From Crateriforma spongiae (lineage in GTDB: Bacteria; Planctomycetota; Planctomycetia; Pirellulales; Pirellulaceae), in contig NZ_JAAXMS010000001.1 in NCBI RefSeq assembly GCF_012290005.1, positions 186,001 to 250,000 on the forward strand: DNA of 64,000 nucleotides, given 5' to 3'. Every line of letters starts with the position of its first letter. Within the stretch, counting starts at the first letter, position 1. The notes beneath the pieces are model-generated. The model searched no databases and was not told where the DNA came from. It worked only from the letters and a program-made list of their open reading frames with translations. Made by a program: the position numbers and the translations under genes. Positions 8,626 through 17,204 of the stretch are shown here, in pieces.

Positions 8626-11601
8626 ATGATGACCGCATTTCGGATCGCATTCCTTCTTTCCTTGTTTGGTGTTTCCGGCTACGGCCGAGTGATGGCTGCG
8701 GAACCGGATCAGTGGAAGTTGCAACCACTGAAGTACAACCATCCTGGGTTGCAGGTGGACTTGGGTGTGGGGCTTTGGGCCTGGCCACTGCCCATGGACT
8801 ACGACGGCGACGGGGATATGGACCTGTTGGTTTCGTGTCCCGACAAGCCGTCCAACGGTGTGTACTACTTTGAGAATCCCACTCAGGATCCGTCGGTGAA
8901 GATGCCGGTTTTCAAAGCCGGGGTTCGGTTGGGACCGACCAAAACGAACACGCAGGTCAGCTACGTCGATGGGCAACCACGATTGTTGTTGGAGAACAAA
9001 GAACTGACCGGTTTTCGCGACGGTGATTTTTCCACCCAGCAAAGCATTTATCCCGACGCTCGTTTTCATCCCGGAAAGACACGGGCACGGATGTGGCGTT
9101 ATGTGGATTGGGAAGGCGACGGCGACCAAGATTTGATTGTTGGCATCGGTGACTGGTCCGATTACGTCTGGGACCAAGCCTATGACGCGCAAGGACGCTG
9201 GCAAAACGGCCCGCTTCACGGCTATGTGTATTTGATCGAACGGACCTCCGGCGATGACTACGCACAACCTCGAAAGATTTCGGCCGGTGGATCACCGATC
9301 GACGTGTTTGGATGGCCCAGCCCGAACTTTGCCGACTTCGATGGCGACGGTGACCTGGATTTGATTTGTGGCGAATTCCTCGACGGGTTCACCTATTTCG
9401 AAAACGTGGGATCGCGATCGCAGCCATCCTATGCGGTTGGCGTCAAGCTGAACGGGGATGACGGAAGGCCGCTGGTGATGCATCTGCAGATGATCACGCC
9501 CACCGCTATTGACTGGGATCGTGATGGAGACATGGACCTGATCGTTGGTGATGAAGACGGACGCGTGGCGTTGGTGGAAAATGTCACGTCCGGTGAAGCA
9601 AGCACTCCGGTGTTTCGACAGCCGGTCTATTTTCAACAAGAAGCGGACACATTGAAGTTCGGTGCGCTGGCCACGCCGTTTGCGCACGATTGGGATGGGG
9701 ACGGCGATGAAGACATCTTGTGCGGCAACACGGCGGGCAACATCGCGCTGTTCGAAAACCTGGACGGCAAGGGACAACGTTGGTCGGCACCCGAATTGTT
9801 ACAGGTCGACGGAAAGGTCTTTCGGGTCATGGCGGGGCCCAACGGGTCGATTCAAGGTCCTGCGGAAGCCAAGTGGGGATACACCACTTTGTCGGTCGCT
9901 GATTGGAACGGGGACGGCGCTGATGACATCTTGGTCAATTCCATTTGGCCTCGCTTGACGCTGCTGCGCAATACCAAGAACGGTTTGACCGAACAGCCGT
10001 TGCCGTTTTGGAATCGGGAATTGCCGCCGCGTTTTTATTGGTGGAATCAACCTGCGGAAAACCAGCAATCCCAGTGGCGGACGACGCCGTTGGCCACGGA
10101 TTGGGATCAAGACGGTCAGCTGGACTTGGTTATCTTGGACCAGGAAGGCTATCTGACGTGCCAGAGTCGAGCGACCGATCAAACGCGAGTCTTCGTCGAC
10201 GAAGATGGCAAACCCGTTCGCATGAATGCGAAATCTGCCGGTGGAAGCGGGCGTATCAAGCTGGCGTTGGTCGATTGGGATGGTGACGGACGAAAGGACA
10301 TCTTGACCAACAGCGAGAACGCGGTCTGGTGGCGGAACTGTGAAGAACGCGATGGGAAAACGGTGCTCAAGCGGATCGGGAACCTGGCCAAACGGAATGT
10401 CGCCGGTCATACGTCCAGCCCCGCCGTGTGTGATTTCGACGGCAATGGAAAGCCGGACCTGTTGGTGGGCGCGGAAAACGGCAGGATCTATTTCATTCGT
10501 CACGAAGACTGCACCCAGTTTCCTGCGGACCAGTTGGTGGCACGAAAACCGAAGCCGGCGGACAAGCCGCGATTCCCCGGTTTGGTCGACGACGAATTCA
10601 TCTACACCAACTCGTCGTTCCCCCAGTGTCATGCATCGACGATCTGCGAAACGGACCGTGGTTTGGTTGCGGCATGGTTCGGTGGGACTCGTGAAAAGCA
10701 TCCTGATGTCGGGATCTGGTCCAGTTATCACGATGGAAATCAATGGAAGCGACCGGTCGAGGTGGCCAATGGGGTTCAGCACGATGGCCTGAGATATCCC
10801 TGTTGGAACCCGGTGCTGTTCCAGCCGCCTGGTGACGCGCCGCTGATGTTGTTTTTCAAGGTCGGTCCGAACGCGCGCGATTGGTGGGGCGAGGTCATGT
10901 TCAGCTATGACGGCGGGCGGTCCTTTCGCGATCGTCGTCGCTTGCCGGAAACGATCGACGGGCCGGTGCGTTCCAAACCGATGCTCTTAAGTGATGGTAC
11001 CCTGCTCTGCCCGTCTTCCAGCGAACACGATGACGATTGGCGAATGCACTATGAGATATTGTCGGATCTCCGGCACCCGGAACTGGGAACTTCGTGGCGA
11101 AGGATCGAACCGGAGAATCAACCGTTTCAGGTAATTCAGCCCAGTTTCCTGACGCATTCTGACGGCCGGATCCAGGCTTTGATGCGATCGAAGCATTCGA
11201 AGATCTTTCAAGCGGCTACGACGGATTCCGGAAATACCTGGAGCGAGATGACGGAATTGGGATTGCCCAATCCCAATTCGGGTATCGAAGCGTTGACGTT
11301 GGCCGATGGTCGCCACCTGTTGCTTTACAACCATGCCGGTGGCAATCGCAAGGACGGTTGGGGATCACGGCAAACGTTGCATCTTGCGATCAGTTCCAAT
11401 GGCATTGATTGGAACAAGGCCGCGGTGGTTGAACACGTCGACAAAGGTGAGTTGTCATATCCGGCAATGATCCAGTCACGTGACGGCAAAGTGCATGTGA
11501 CGTACACCTGGATGCGCAAGCGAGTGAAGCACCTGGTCATCGATCCCGATGGTTTGGAAACCGGTGCTGAACTGGGGTTGGACCCATGGGAAGCGAACTG
11601 A
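8626..11601 (+). CDS. Secreted FG-GAP/VCBS-repeat protein with C-terminal sialidase-like domain
   Basis: 991 residues. ATG at 8626 (or 8629) opens a signal peptide (MMTAFRIAFLLSLFGVSGYG, cleavage near MAAE). Residues about 45-640 hold roughly nine FG-GAP/VCBS-type repeats with calcium-binding D-x-DGDG-x-x-DL loops (e.g. YDGDGDMDLLV, FDGDGDLDLIC), forming a likely beta-propeller. From about residue 655 (DDEFIYTNSSFPQCHAST) it turns into a BNR sialidase-like domain with Asp boxes such as SYDGGRSF and TDSGNTW. Predicted to act outside the cytoplasm, cutting terminal sugars from glycans. Members of this sialidase-fold family also include other hydrolases, so true sialidase activity is not shown. 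It heads an operon with two sulfatases and faces the transporter/aldolase genes. Confidence 0.8.
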   Translation: MMTAFRIAFLLSLFGVSGYGRVMAAEPDQWKLQPLKYNHPGLQVDLGVGLWAWPLPMDYDGDGDMDLLVSCPDKPSNGVYYFENPTQDPSVKMPVFKAGVRLGPTKTNTQVSYVDGQPRLLLENKELTGFRDGDFSTQQSIYPDARFHPGKTRARMWRYVDWEGDGDQDLIVGIGDWSDYVWDQAYDAQGRWQNGPLHGYVYLIERTSGDDYAQPRKISAGGSPIDVFGWPSPNFADFDGDGDLDLICGEFLDGFTYFENVGSRSQPSYAVGVKLNGDDGRPLVMHLQMITPTAIDWDRDGDMDLIVGDEDGRVALVENVTSGEASTPVFRQPVYFQQEADTLKFGALATPFAHDWDGDGDEDILCGNTAGNIALFENLDGKGQRWSAPELLQVDGKVFRVMAGPNGSIQGPAEAKWGYTTLSVADWNGDGADDILVNSIWPRLTLLRNTKNGLTEQPLPFWNRELPPRFYWWNQPAENQQSQWRTTPLATDWDQDGQLDLVILDQEGYLTCQSRATDQTRVFVDEDGKPVRMNAKSAGGSGRIKLALVDWDGDGRKDILTNSENAVWWRNCEERDGKTVLKRIGNLAKRNVAGHTSSPAVCDFDGNGKPDLLVGAENGRIYFIRHEDCTQFPADQLVARKPKPADKPRFPGLVDDEFIYTNSSFPQCHASTICETDRGLVAAWFGGTREKHPDVGIWSSYHDGNQWKRPVEVANGVQHDGLRYPCWNPVLFQPPGDAPLMLFFKVGPNARDWWGEVMFSYDGGRSFRDRRRLPETIDGPVRSKPMLLSDGTLLCPSSSEHDDDWRMHYEILSDLRHPELGTSWRRIEPENQPFQVIQPSFLTHSDGRIQALMRSKHSKIFQAATTDSGNTWSEMTELGLPNPNSGIEALTLADGRHLLLYNHAGGNRKDGWGSRQTLHLAISSNGIDWNKAAVVEHVDKGELSYPAMIQSRDGKVHVTYTWMRKRVKHLVIDPDGLETGAELGLDPWEAN

Positions 11602-11629
11602 ATCGCCCCAGGCAGGCTTCTGTGGTTAG

Positions 11630-13045
11630 ATGTTAAAGAGATTCATGAAAGGTTCCGCGATGTCTTGGCGACGATTCGTTTGGTTGGTTGTGGCGACCGT
11701 TCAGATGGTTGCATTGACCTGCTGTGGACAGGTTGCCACGGATGCAAAGGCGGGTTCCGTATCGACACAGCGGCCCAATGTGATTCTGATCCTTGCGGAT
11801 GATTTTGCGCTGGGGGATCTGGCTTCAAACAACGGTGGTGCCAGCCGGACGCCTAATCTGGATCGTTTGGCGGCCGAAAGTGTCCGATTCAACAATGCCT
11901 ACAGCGGATCTTGTGTTTGCGCACCGGCCCGTGCAGCGATGTTGACGGGACGATACCCGCATCGCACCGGCGTGGTGACGCTGAACCAAGAAAATTACCC
12001 CAAGTTGTCTCGATTGCGATTGGACGAAACCACACTTGCCGATGTGCTTCGTGCAAACGGCTACGCGACCGGGTTGATCGGCAAGTGGCACTGTGGGATC
12101 GAGCCGGACTACCATCCAATGAAACGAGGCTTCGATGAGTTCGCAGGTTTCATCGGTCCCAATTCGTATTTTGGTTTTCGGTTGGATGTTAACGGAGCGG
12201 TTTCCAATGGCAACAAAGGGTATTTGACCGAGGAACTGACCGAGCGGGCGATCCATTTTGTTCAGCGTCACCATGGTGACCCGTTCTTTTTGCACTTGGC
12301 TCACTATGCGCCGCATCGGCCGCTGGAGGCACCGCAGGAATTGATCGACTTCTATGTCGACAAAGGGTTGGAGCAGTCCACGGCGACGATTTACGCGATG
12401 ATCGAGGTGATGGATCAGGGCATCGGCAAATTGTTGTCCGAACTGGATCGTTTGGATCTGCCACGACGAACGTTGGTGATCTTTGCCAGCGACAATGGAC
12501 CGGATCCCGTTACGGGAACGCGTTTTAATCTGCAGCATCGCGGCATGAAGTATGAGGTCTATGAAGGTGGAATACGTGTTCCGCTGTTCTTTCGCTGGGC
12601 TGGCCAATGGCCGTCGGGCGAGCGAGACCAAGTGGTGCAGTTCATCGATTTGTTTCCGACCATCCTGGACGTCTGTGGCGTTTCGCATCCGCCAAAGCTT
12701 CCGATCGATGGAGCCAGTTTGAAGGGTGTTTTATCCGGGGCCTCGGACCCACTTTCGCGCCCATTGTTCTGGCAGTGGAACCGCGCAAACCCCAACTACA
12801 CGCACAACGCAGCGATGCGGATGGGTAACTGGAAGTTGGTGAAGCCTTTTGTGACCAGGAAATCGAACCCAAAGGATTCTGATTTGAAGCCGGTGCTGTT
12901 CGACTTGTCTGCTGAAGAAGCAGAACAAAGGGACGTGTCAGAACAACACCCAGAGCGATACGCCGAGATGTTGAGGGAGTTGAATGCGTGGAGCCGGGAT
13001 GTGGAACGCTCGCGAAAAAGAAAGATGTTTGCCAACGGACAGTGA
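11630..13045 (+). CDS. Arylsulfatase-family sulfatase, exported
   Basis: 471-residue type I sulfatase. The formylglycine motif is C97-A-P-A-R (in SCVCAPARAAMLTGRYPHRTG), with the metal-binding ILADD upstream and the later FASDNGPD and GKWH elements. The N-terminus is hydrophobic (FVWLVVATVQMVALTCCGQ), so it is exported and possibly lipidated, although the lipobox is not canonical. The ATG at 11630 is the first start; 11645 or 11660 would also keep the signal peptide. It lies 28 bases after the sialidase-like gene and 1 base before the next sulfatase. It would remove sulfate esters from an algal or animal-type glycan; the exact linkage is unknown. It needs formylglycine maturation by an enzyme encoded elsewhere. 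Confidence 0.88.
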   Translation: MLKRFMKGSAMSWRRFVWLVVATVQMVALTCCGQVATDAKAGSVSTQRPNVILILADDFALGDLASNNGGASRTPNLDRLAAESVRFNNAYSGSCVCAPARAAMLTGRYPHRTGVVTLNQENYPKLSRLRLDETTLADVLRANGYATGLIGKWHCGIEPDYHPMKRGFDEFAGFIGPNSYFGFRLDVNGAVSNGNKGYLTEELTERAIHFVQRHHGDPFFLHLAHYAPHRPLEAPQELIDFYVDKGLEQSTATIYAMIEVMDQGIGKLLSELDRLDLPRRTLVIFASDNGPDPVTGTRFNLQHRGMKYEVYEGGIRVPLFFRWAGQWPSGERDQVVQFIDLFPTILDVCGVSHPPKLPIDGASLKGVLSGASDPLSRPLFWQWNRANPNYTHNAAMRMGNWKLVKPFVTRKSNPKDSDLKPVLFDLSAEEAEQRDVSEQHPERYAEMLRELNAWSRDVERSRKRKMFANGQ

Positions 13046-13046
13046 T

Positions 13047-14567
13047 GTGACACAGCGACCCAAACGAGATTCGGAAATTTCAATTCTCAAGCTTCGATGT
13101 CAACGCCGTTCATGCAGCCGGCTTTGCACAATCGCCATCATGCTTGTGTGTGGTATCGGTATGGGGACCACCCACGCGAGTGACAACGTGCTGCTGATTT
13201 TGGCCGACGACTTGGGTTGGGCAGATTTGGGGTGTTACGGAAATCCATGGTTTGAGACACCTCATTTGGATCGTTTGGCATCCCAGGGCGTTCAATTCAC
13301 TCAGGCTTATTCCGCGGCGCCGATTTGTTCCGCTTCACGTGCCAGTTTGCTGACGGGAAAATCCACCGCTCGACTGGGTTTCGAATTCGTCACCAAGGAC
13401 CGGGCTGGATATCAGCCGGTGGTGACCCCGCTGCGTGCGCCGCCGTTCACGTTGGATCTTCCGCTGAGGGAAGTCACCGTCGCGGAATGCCTTCGCGATG
13501 CAGGGTATGAAACCGCTTTTTTCGGTAAGTGGCATTTGAATCGCCACCACGAACGATATTTGGGTTGGAGCCCGACGCATGGTCCAGCGAAGCAAGGGTT
13601 CCAGGTTGCCGAGGAAGATTTCGGTTGTCATCCCTATTCCTACTACAGCGACCATGCAAAGCGTGGTTGGGTCGAAATACCCGACGGTGAATTTCCGGTC
13701 GATTCAATGACCCGGCGGGCGATCGGTTTTTTGAAGAAGCCGCACGCTGGTCCGTTCTTCTTGATGGTGTCACACTTTTACGTGCACACGCCCGTTCATA
13801 CTCGGGTGAAGTGGCTTTATGATCGCTGTTTGGCGAAGATTCCAGAAGATCATCCGCGGCGTGAAGCGTTGGCGAATTACGGGGCCATGGTTGCGACCCT
13901 TGATCATCATGTGGGTGAATTGTTGGCGGCGTTGGATTCATCCGGGCACGCCGGTTCCACCTTGGTCGTGTTCACGTCGGACAACGGCGGGCATCCAGAG
14001 TATGCCGGCAACGCCCCGCTTCGCGGATCCAAATGGAATTTGTACGAAGGTGGCATTCGGGTGCCTTTGCTAGCGCGGTGGCCTGGGAAAACGCCGCCAG
14101 GGGAAACCTCCGCTGCCATGGTGTCGGGCACCGATCTGTTTCCGACCTTTGCGGAGGTGGGTAAGGCGTCACCGCCGGGGGATTTGGACGGCCAGTCGGT
14201 TGTGCCCGTTTTCGTGGACCCTGAAACCTTAATTCAGCCGAAGCCCGTGGTTTGGCACTTTCCGTACTACCATCCGGAAAAACGGTTCGCCAAAGTGCCG
14301 CGTGCCATCGGGATCGATGATGGATACACCAGTCAAACGCGTCCTCATTCGGTGATGCGGTCGGGATCATGGAAGCTAATGCACTTCTATGAAGACGGCC
14401 GCGACGAACTGTATCATCTGCCCACCGATTTGTCGGAACAGACGGAACGATCACAAAGCGATCCCGCGATGGCGAAGCAGCTTCGTACTGACTTGGATCA
14501 TGTGTTGAAGTTGCGCGGGGCTCGTATGCCGGTACCGCATCCCGATTGGCAGTCGCCGTCACAGTGA
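13047..14567 (+). CDS. Second arylsulfatase-family sulfatase
   Basis: Exported sulfatase of about 506 residues, with formylglycine motif C-S-A-S-R (in APICSASRASLLTGK), ILADDLGWADLGCYG at the metal site, FGKWHLN and FTSDNGGHPEYAG. The frame is open from 12984, inside the previous gene. I prefer the GTG at 13047, just after the preceding stop, because it gives a basic region followed by a hydrophobic segment (LCTIAIMLVCGIGM) and cleavage at THAS. ATG 13140 is possible but would shorten the signal. The near-zero spacing suggests translational coupling with the first sulfatase. Two differently diverged sulfatases side by side suggest a substrate with more than one sulfate position. Confidence 0.85.
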   Translation: MTQRPKRDSEISILKLRCQRRSCSRLCTIAIMLVCGIGMGTTHASDNVLLILADDLGWADLGCYGNPWFETPHLDRLASQGVQFTQAYSAAPICSASRASLLTGKSTARLGFEFVTKDRAGYQPVVTPLRAPPFTLDLPLREVTVAECLRDAGYETAFFGKWHLNRHHERYLGWSPTHGPAKQGFQVAEEDFGCHPYSYYSDHAKRGWVEIPDGEFPVDSMTRRAIGFLKKPHAGPFFLMVSHFYVHTPVHTRVKWLYDRCLAKIPEDHPRREALANYGAMVATLDHHVGELLAALDSSGHAGSTLVVFTSDNGGHPEYAGNAPLRGSKWNLYEGGIRVPLLARWPGKTPPGETSAAMVSGTDLFPTFAEVGKASPPGDLDGQSVVPVFVDPETLIQPKPVVWHFPYYHPEKRFAKVPRAIGIDDGYTSQTRPHSVMRSGSWKLMHFYEDGRDELYHLPTDLSEQTERSQSDPAMAKQLRTDLDHVLKLRGARMPVPHPDWQSPSQ

Positions 14568-14636
14568 TCCGTCAAGCGAATCGTTCAAGCGGCATGACGG
14601 TGGGGGAAAGTGCCGGCTGGTGTGACTGGTTGGTCG

Positions 14637-15041
14637 TCAGTCTTTGGTGAATTCCAAGCGGCGACATCTCGGGTCATCAAAGTCTTTGGGCCCTTCGGTT
14701 TCACCGGGACGGCAGGCGGCGATTTCCAGGCGACCGTCAGCGAAGCGATAGATGCCCAGCGATTCCTTGTCTTTGAATTCATCGATCGCACCATCCTTGA
14801 TCGTCGCGTTGATTTGTTTGGGCGATGTGGACGGATCCAGGCTGAATTCTGCTTTGAACCATTCGCCCGTCTTCGGGTTGCGATACTCCAAGTTGGTTTT
14901 GGCGACCACCATCACGACCATTTCTTCGTCGTCGATGGCGGTCCATTCACCTTGCATCCGCTTCAGGTCCGATTCGGCGGAATCCCCCGCCGCGAGAGTC
15001 GCCAGCATTCCGGCGGCAAAGAGAATCAGCATCGTTTTCAT
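14637..15041 (-). CDS. Small secreted TIGR03067-domain protein
   Basis: 134 residues from the ATG at 15041 (MKTMLILFAAGMLATLAAGDS), which gives a signal peptide; the longer frame to 15131 has no support. The body (DLKRMQGEWTAIDDEEMV ... PGETEGPKDFDDP) matches the planctomycete-specific TIGR03067 family, a lipocalin-like beta-barrel repeat often found in multiple copies per genome. The function of the family is unknown. It is transcribed toward the sulfatase operon and appears to be monocistronic. Confidence 0.75.
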   Translation of the reverse strand: MKTMLILFAAGMLATLAAGDSAESDLKRMQGEWTAIDDEEMVVMVVAKTNLEYRNPKTGEWFKAEFSLDPSTSPKQINATIKDGAIDEFKDKESLGIYRFADGRLEIAACRPGETEGPKDFDDPRCRRLEFTKD

Positions 15042-15295
15042 GGAATCTTCTGCGTGTGAATCTGGCGGGACGGATTGGCAAGTATTTCTGGGTTGCGGCG
15101 ACTGACCGCAACGCATCCGACGTGCCATCATACGGATCCGGGGGCCTTGGCCGCAGTCGTCAGCTCGACTTGCGGTGTGTTCGCGTGTTCACCGTTTGCG
15201 CGAGGTTGTTCTTGCAGAATTCCACCCTTGACACGTGGCGGCGACGCGGATGATGAAGAACCCATGTGCGGGCGTCGCTGAGAAAACCAAATGCG

Positions 15296-15324
15296 TTGAC
15301 CCTCCGTAATGACGCAGGCATACT
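15296..15324 (+). promoter_or_regulatory. Candidate sigma-70-type promoter
   Basis: TTGACC (15296-15301), a 17-base spacer and CATACT (15319-15324) lie 94 bases ahead of the GTG start of the Cys/His-rich secreted protein. They could drive the operon running to 22.8 kb. This is a match to general promoter sequences only. Confidence 0.4.
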
Positions 15325-15417
15325 GGATTCCGCTGTCAAAATCGGCTGGGACCGGTCGCGCGTCGTTGTGCGTCGCTGCGTGTGCATTCTGGTCCTCTTC
15401 TTGCGCTGTAGTTATCT

Positions 15418-15936
15418 GTGTTCCCGTTTCAACGAGCTGTCGCCAGCCTGACCGTGCTGCTGTTGCTGATTGGCAACTTTGCCGGGTGGGTGCACGTCGG
15501 TTGCGTGAGTTCGTCGCACTGCATGTGCATCGGCGAAACGGAGTTGTGTTGCTCGGATGACGTTCATGACGGGCATGGCCACGGCACGGCCTTGGGCGGG
15601 CACCACGCATCGGGACATGCATCGGATTGTTGTCATCACGGGCATCCGCCTGACGTCGATCAGTGCCAATTGCCGCCGGGCGAACTAACGCCAGACATGC
15701 TTGCCGACGCGGCGGATGAACCCTCCGGTGATTCGTCGCCGGCAAAATCCCATGATTCGGATCGCTGTAGCGTTTGTCAGAATTTTTACACCGCGCGGAA
15801 CGCCGCTCCGGTTGTGGTCGCCGCTGTCTGCTTCGGCACCATTGGCGTCGCTTTGGACGAAATTTGGGTCGACGTTTGTCTTCCGCGCGACGTTTCTCTT
15901 TCAAGCATCTCGTTACGAGGACCGCCGCAAGTCTGA
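15418..15936 (+). CDS. Cys/His-rich secreted protein of unknown function
   Basis: 172 residues with a GTG start at 15418. The N-terminus is a signal/anchor (VASLTVLLLLIGNFAGWVHVG). A short mature part is rich in Cys and His (HCMCIGETELCC, then HDGHGHG, HASDCCHHGHPPDVDQC) and is followed by DRCSVCQNF and a second hydrophobic stretch (VVVAAVCFGTIG). The composition suggests metal binding outside the cytoplasm; it resembles DUF2946-like small heavy-metal-associated proteins only in general terms. A 305-codon frame on the opposite strand overlaps it but lacks any domain. The next gene starts 50 bases on, so it may be the first gene of the DUF58/MoxR operon. Confidence 0.55.
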   Translation: MFPFQRAVASLTVLLLLIGNFAGWVHVGCVSSSHCMCIGETELCCSDDVHDGHGHGTALGGHHASGHASDCCHHGHPPDVDQCQLPPGELTPDMLADAADEPSGDSSPAKSHDSDRCSVCQNFYTARNAAPVVVAAVCFGTIGVALDEIWVDVCLPRDVSLSSISLRGPPQV

Positions 15937-15986
15937 CCGACTTGCTGCTTTTTTCTTCGTTCTCGTAGATAGCTTGAGATGCGCTC

Positions 15987-17204
15987 ATGTCGATTGCGCC
16001 TGATGCGTCCAAGGCATCCAGTTGGTTGGTCCGTGCGTTGACCACCGACTTTTGTCCCTGGGCGAATCGATTTGTTTATTGGTTGAAAGAACCCGTCGGC
16101 TGGTTCGTTTTGGCGACGGCGGCCAGCGTGATGATCGGCGCTTTTCTGGCACCGATTGGCTGGACGCTTGCGGCTGCTTTGGCGGCGGTCATTTTGGTGG
16201 GGATGGTCTGGCCGTGGGTCGCCGTGCGAGCGGTGTCCTGTCGTTTGACCCCGGAGGTCGACTGTGTCCACGAGGACGACCGATGCCACTTGGCCCTTTC
16301 CGTTCGAAACGTGTTGCCGATGCCAGTATGGGGCTTGGCCGTCGAAGGATTTCTGGATCGTGTCTGTGATGATGGGATGTCCAAGCATCCGCCAACGGCC
16401 GCGCTGGCGTATGTTCGGCCATGGGCGGTCAGCACGTATCGTTTTGGCGTCCAACCCGAATTGCGTGGACACTACCCCGATGGTGTGACGTCGTTGACGT
16501 GTTCTTTTCCGTTCGGGATTTGGACGGCGCGGCGCGAGTTGGGGGACGTATCGCGAGTGACCGTTTGGCCCAAGGTGTATCCCATTGCGGGCCAGACCGC
16601 GTTGACCGGGCGCCGTCGAGCCGAAACCGGCGACGGGAACCGGATTGGCCGATGTGGCGACATTGTCGGTGTCCGTGAATACCGGTTGGGCGATGCGGCC
16701 AAGCAGGTGAACTGGGTTGCTACCGCACGCGCCGATCGATTGATCGTTTCCGAACGCAGTGGTCCGGAATGTCCCAGGATCCACGTGGTGATCAGTGATC
16801 AGGCCGGAGGTTCGCGGGCCGAGCTTGCGGACCGAATCCGAGTGGCGGCCAGTTTGATGGCGAATTTGCATCGGTCTTCCATCCCGCTTCGAATTCGCAT
16901 CGGCAATCGTCAAGTCACCCCGCGAGTCGGACGCGACGGATTCGTCCAGATCATGAACGCGTTGACCGATGTGCCGATCGACGGTGTGGATCAAGTCACG
17001 CGGATTGGCCGAGCCGACGGTCACACGATGATCGCGATTGATTCCGATGCCGACGGGAACCCTAGGGTCAGTATCAGCGACCCCGGACGAAATCATCGCA
17101 TCAAAGCCGAACACGATGATCGGGTGATTCGCCGTGACTTGGCTCTGGATGACCAGTTATTGGCGTTGTGGACGGAGGTGCGTGATGCCAACTTGGTCGC
17201 GTAA
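15987..17204 (+). CDS. DUF58-domain membrane protein
   Basis: 405 residues. Two adjacent membrane helices (about 33-78) are followed by an outer domain and a C-terminal DUF58/vWA-like region with the signature EYRLGDAAKQVNWVATARADRLIV. DUF58 proteins commonly pair with MoxR-type AAA ATPases and transglutaminase-like proteins, as here, and are thought to help assemble or activate other proteins. The start of the transglutaminase-like gene overlaps its end by 20 bases, so the two are translationally coupled. Confidence 0.85.
   Translation: MSIAPDASKASSWLVRALTTDFCPWANRFVYWLKEPVGWFVLATAASVMIGAFLAPIGWTLAAALAAVILVGMVWPWVAVRAVSCRLTPEVDCVHEDDRCHLALSVRNVLPMPVWGLAVEGFLDRVCDDGMSKHPPTAALAYVRPWAVSTYRFGVQPELRGHYPDGVTSLTCSFPFGIWTARRELGDVSRVTVWPKVYPIAGQTALTGRRRAETGDGNRIGRCGDIVGVREYRLGDAAKQVNWVATARADRLIVSERSGPECPRIHVVISDQAGGSRAELADRIRVAASLMANLHRSSIPLRIRIGNRQVTPRVGRDGFVQIMNALTDVPIDGVDQVTRIGRADGHTMIAIDSDADGNPRVSISDPGRNHRIKAEHDDRVIRRDLALDDQLLALWTEVRDANLVA

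Noticed and set aside
8548-8788. Longer GntR start extending to 8788
   Set aside because: It would overlap the coding region of the divergent sialidase gene and adds no conserved residues.
15128-16045. 305-codon frame on the minus strand
   Set aside because: Arg/Pro/His-rich composition without any domain. It is a shadow of the plus-strand secreted protein and the DUF58 start.
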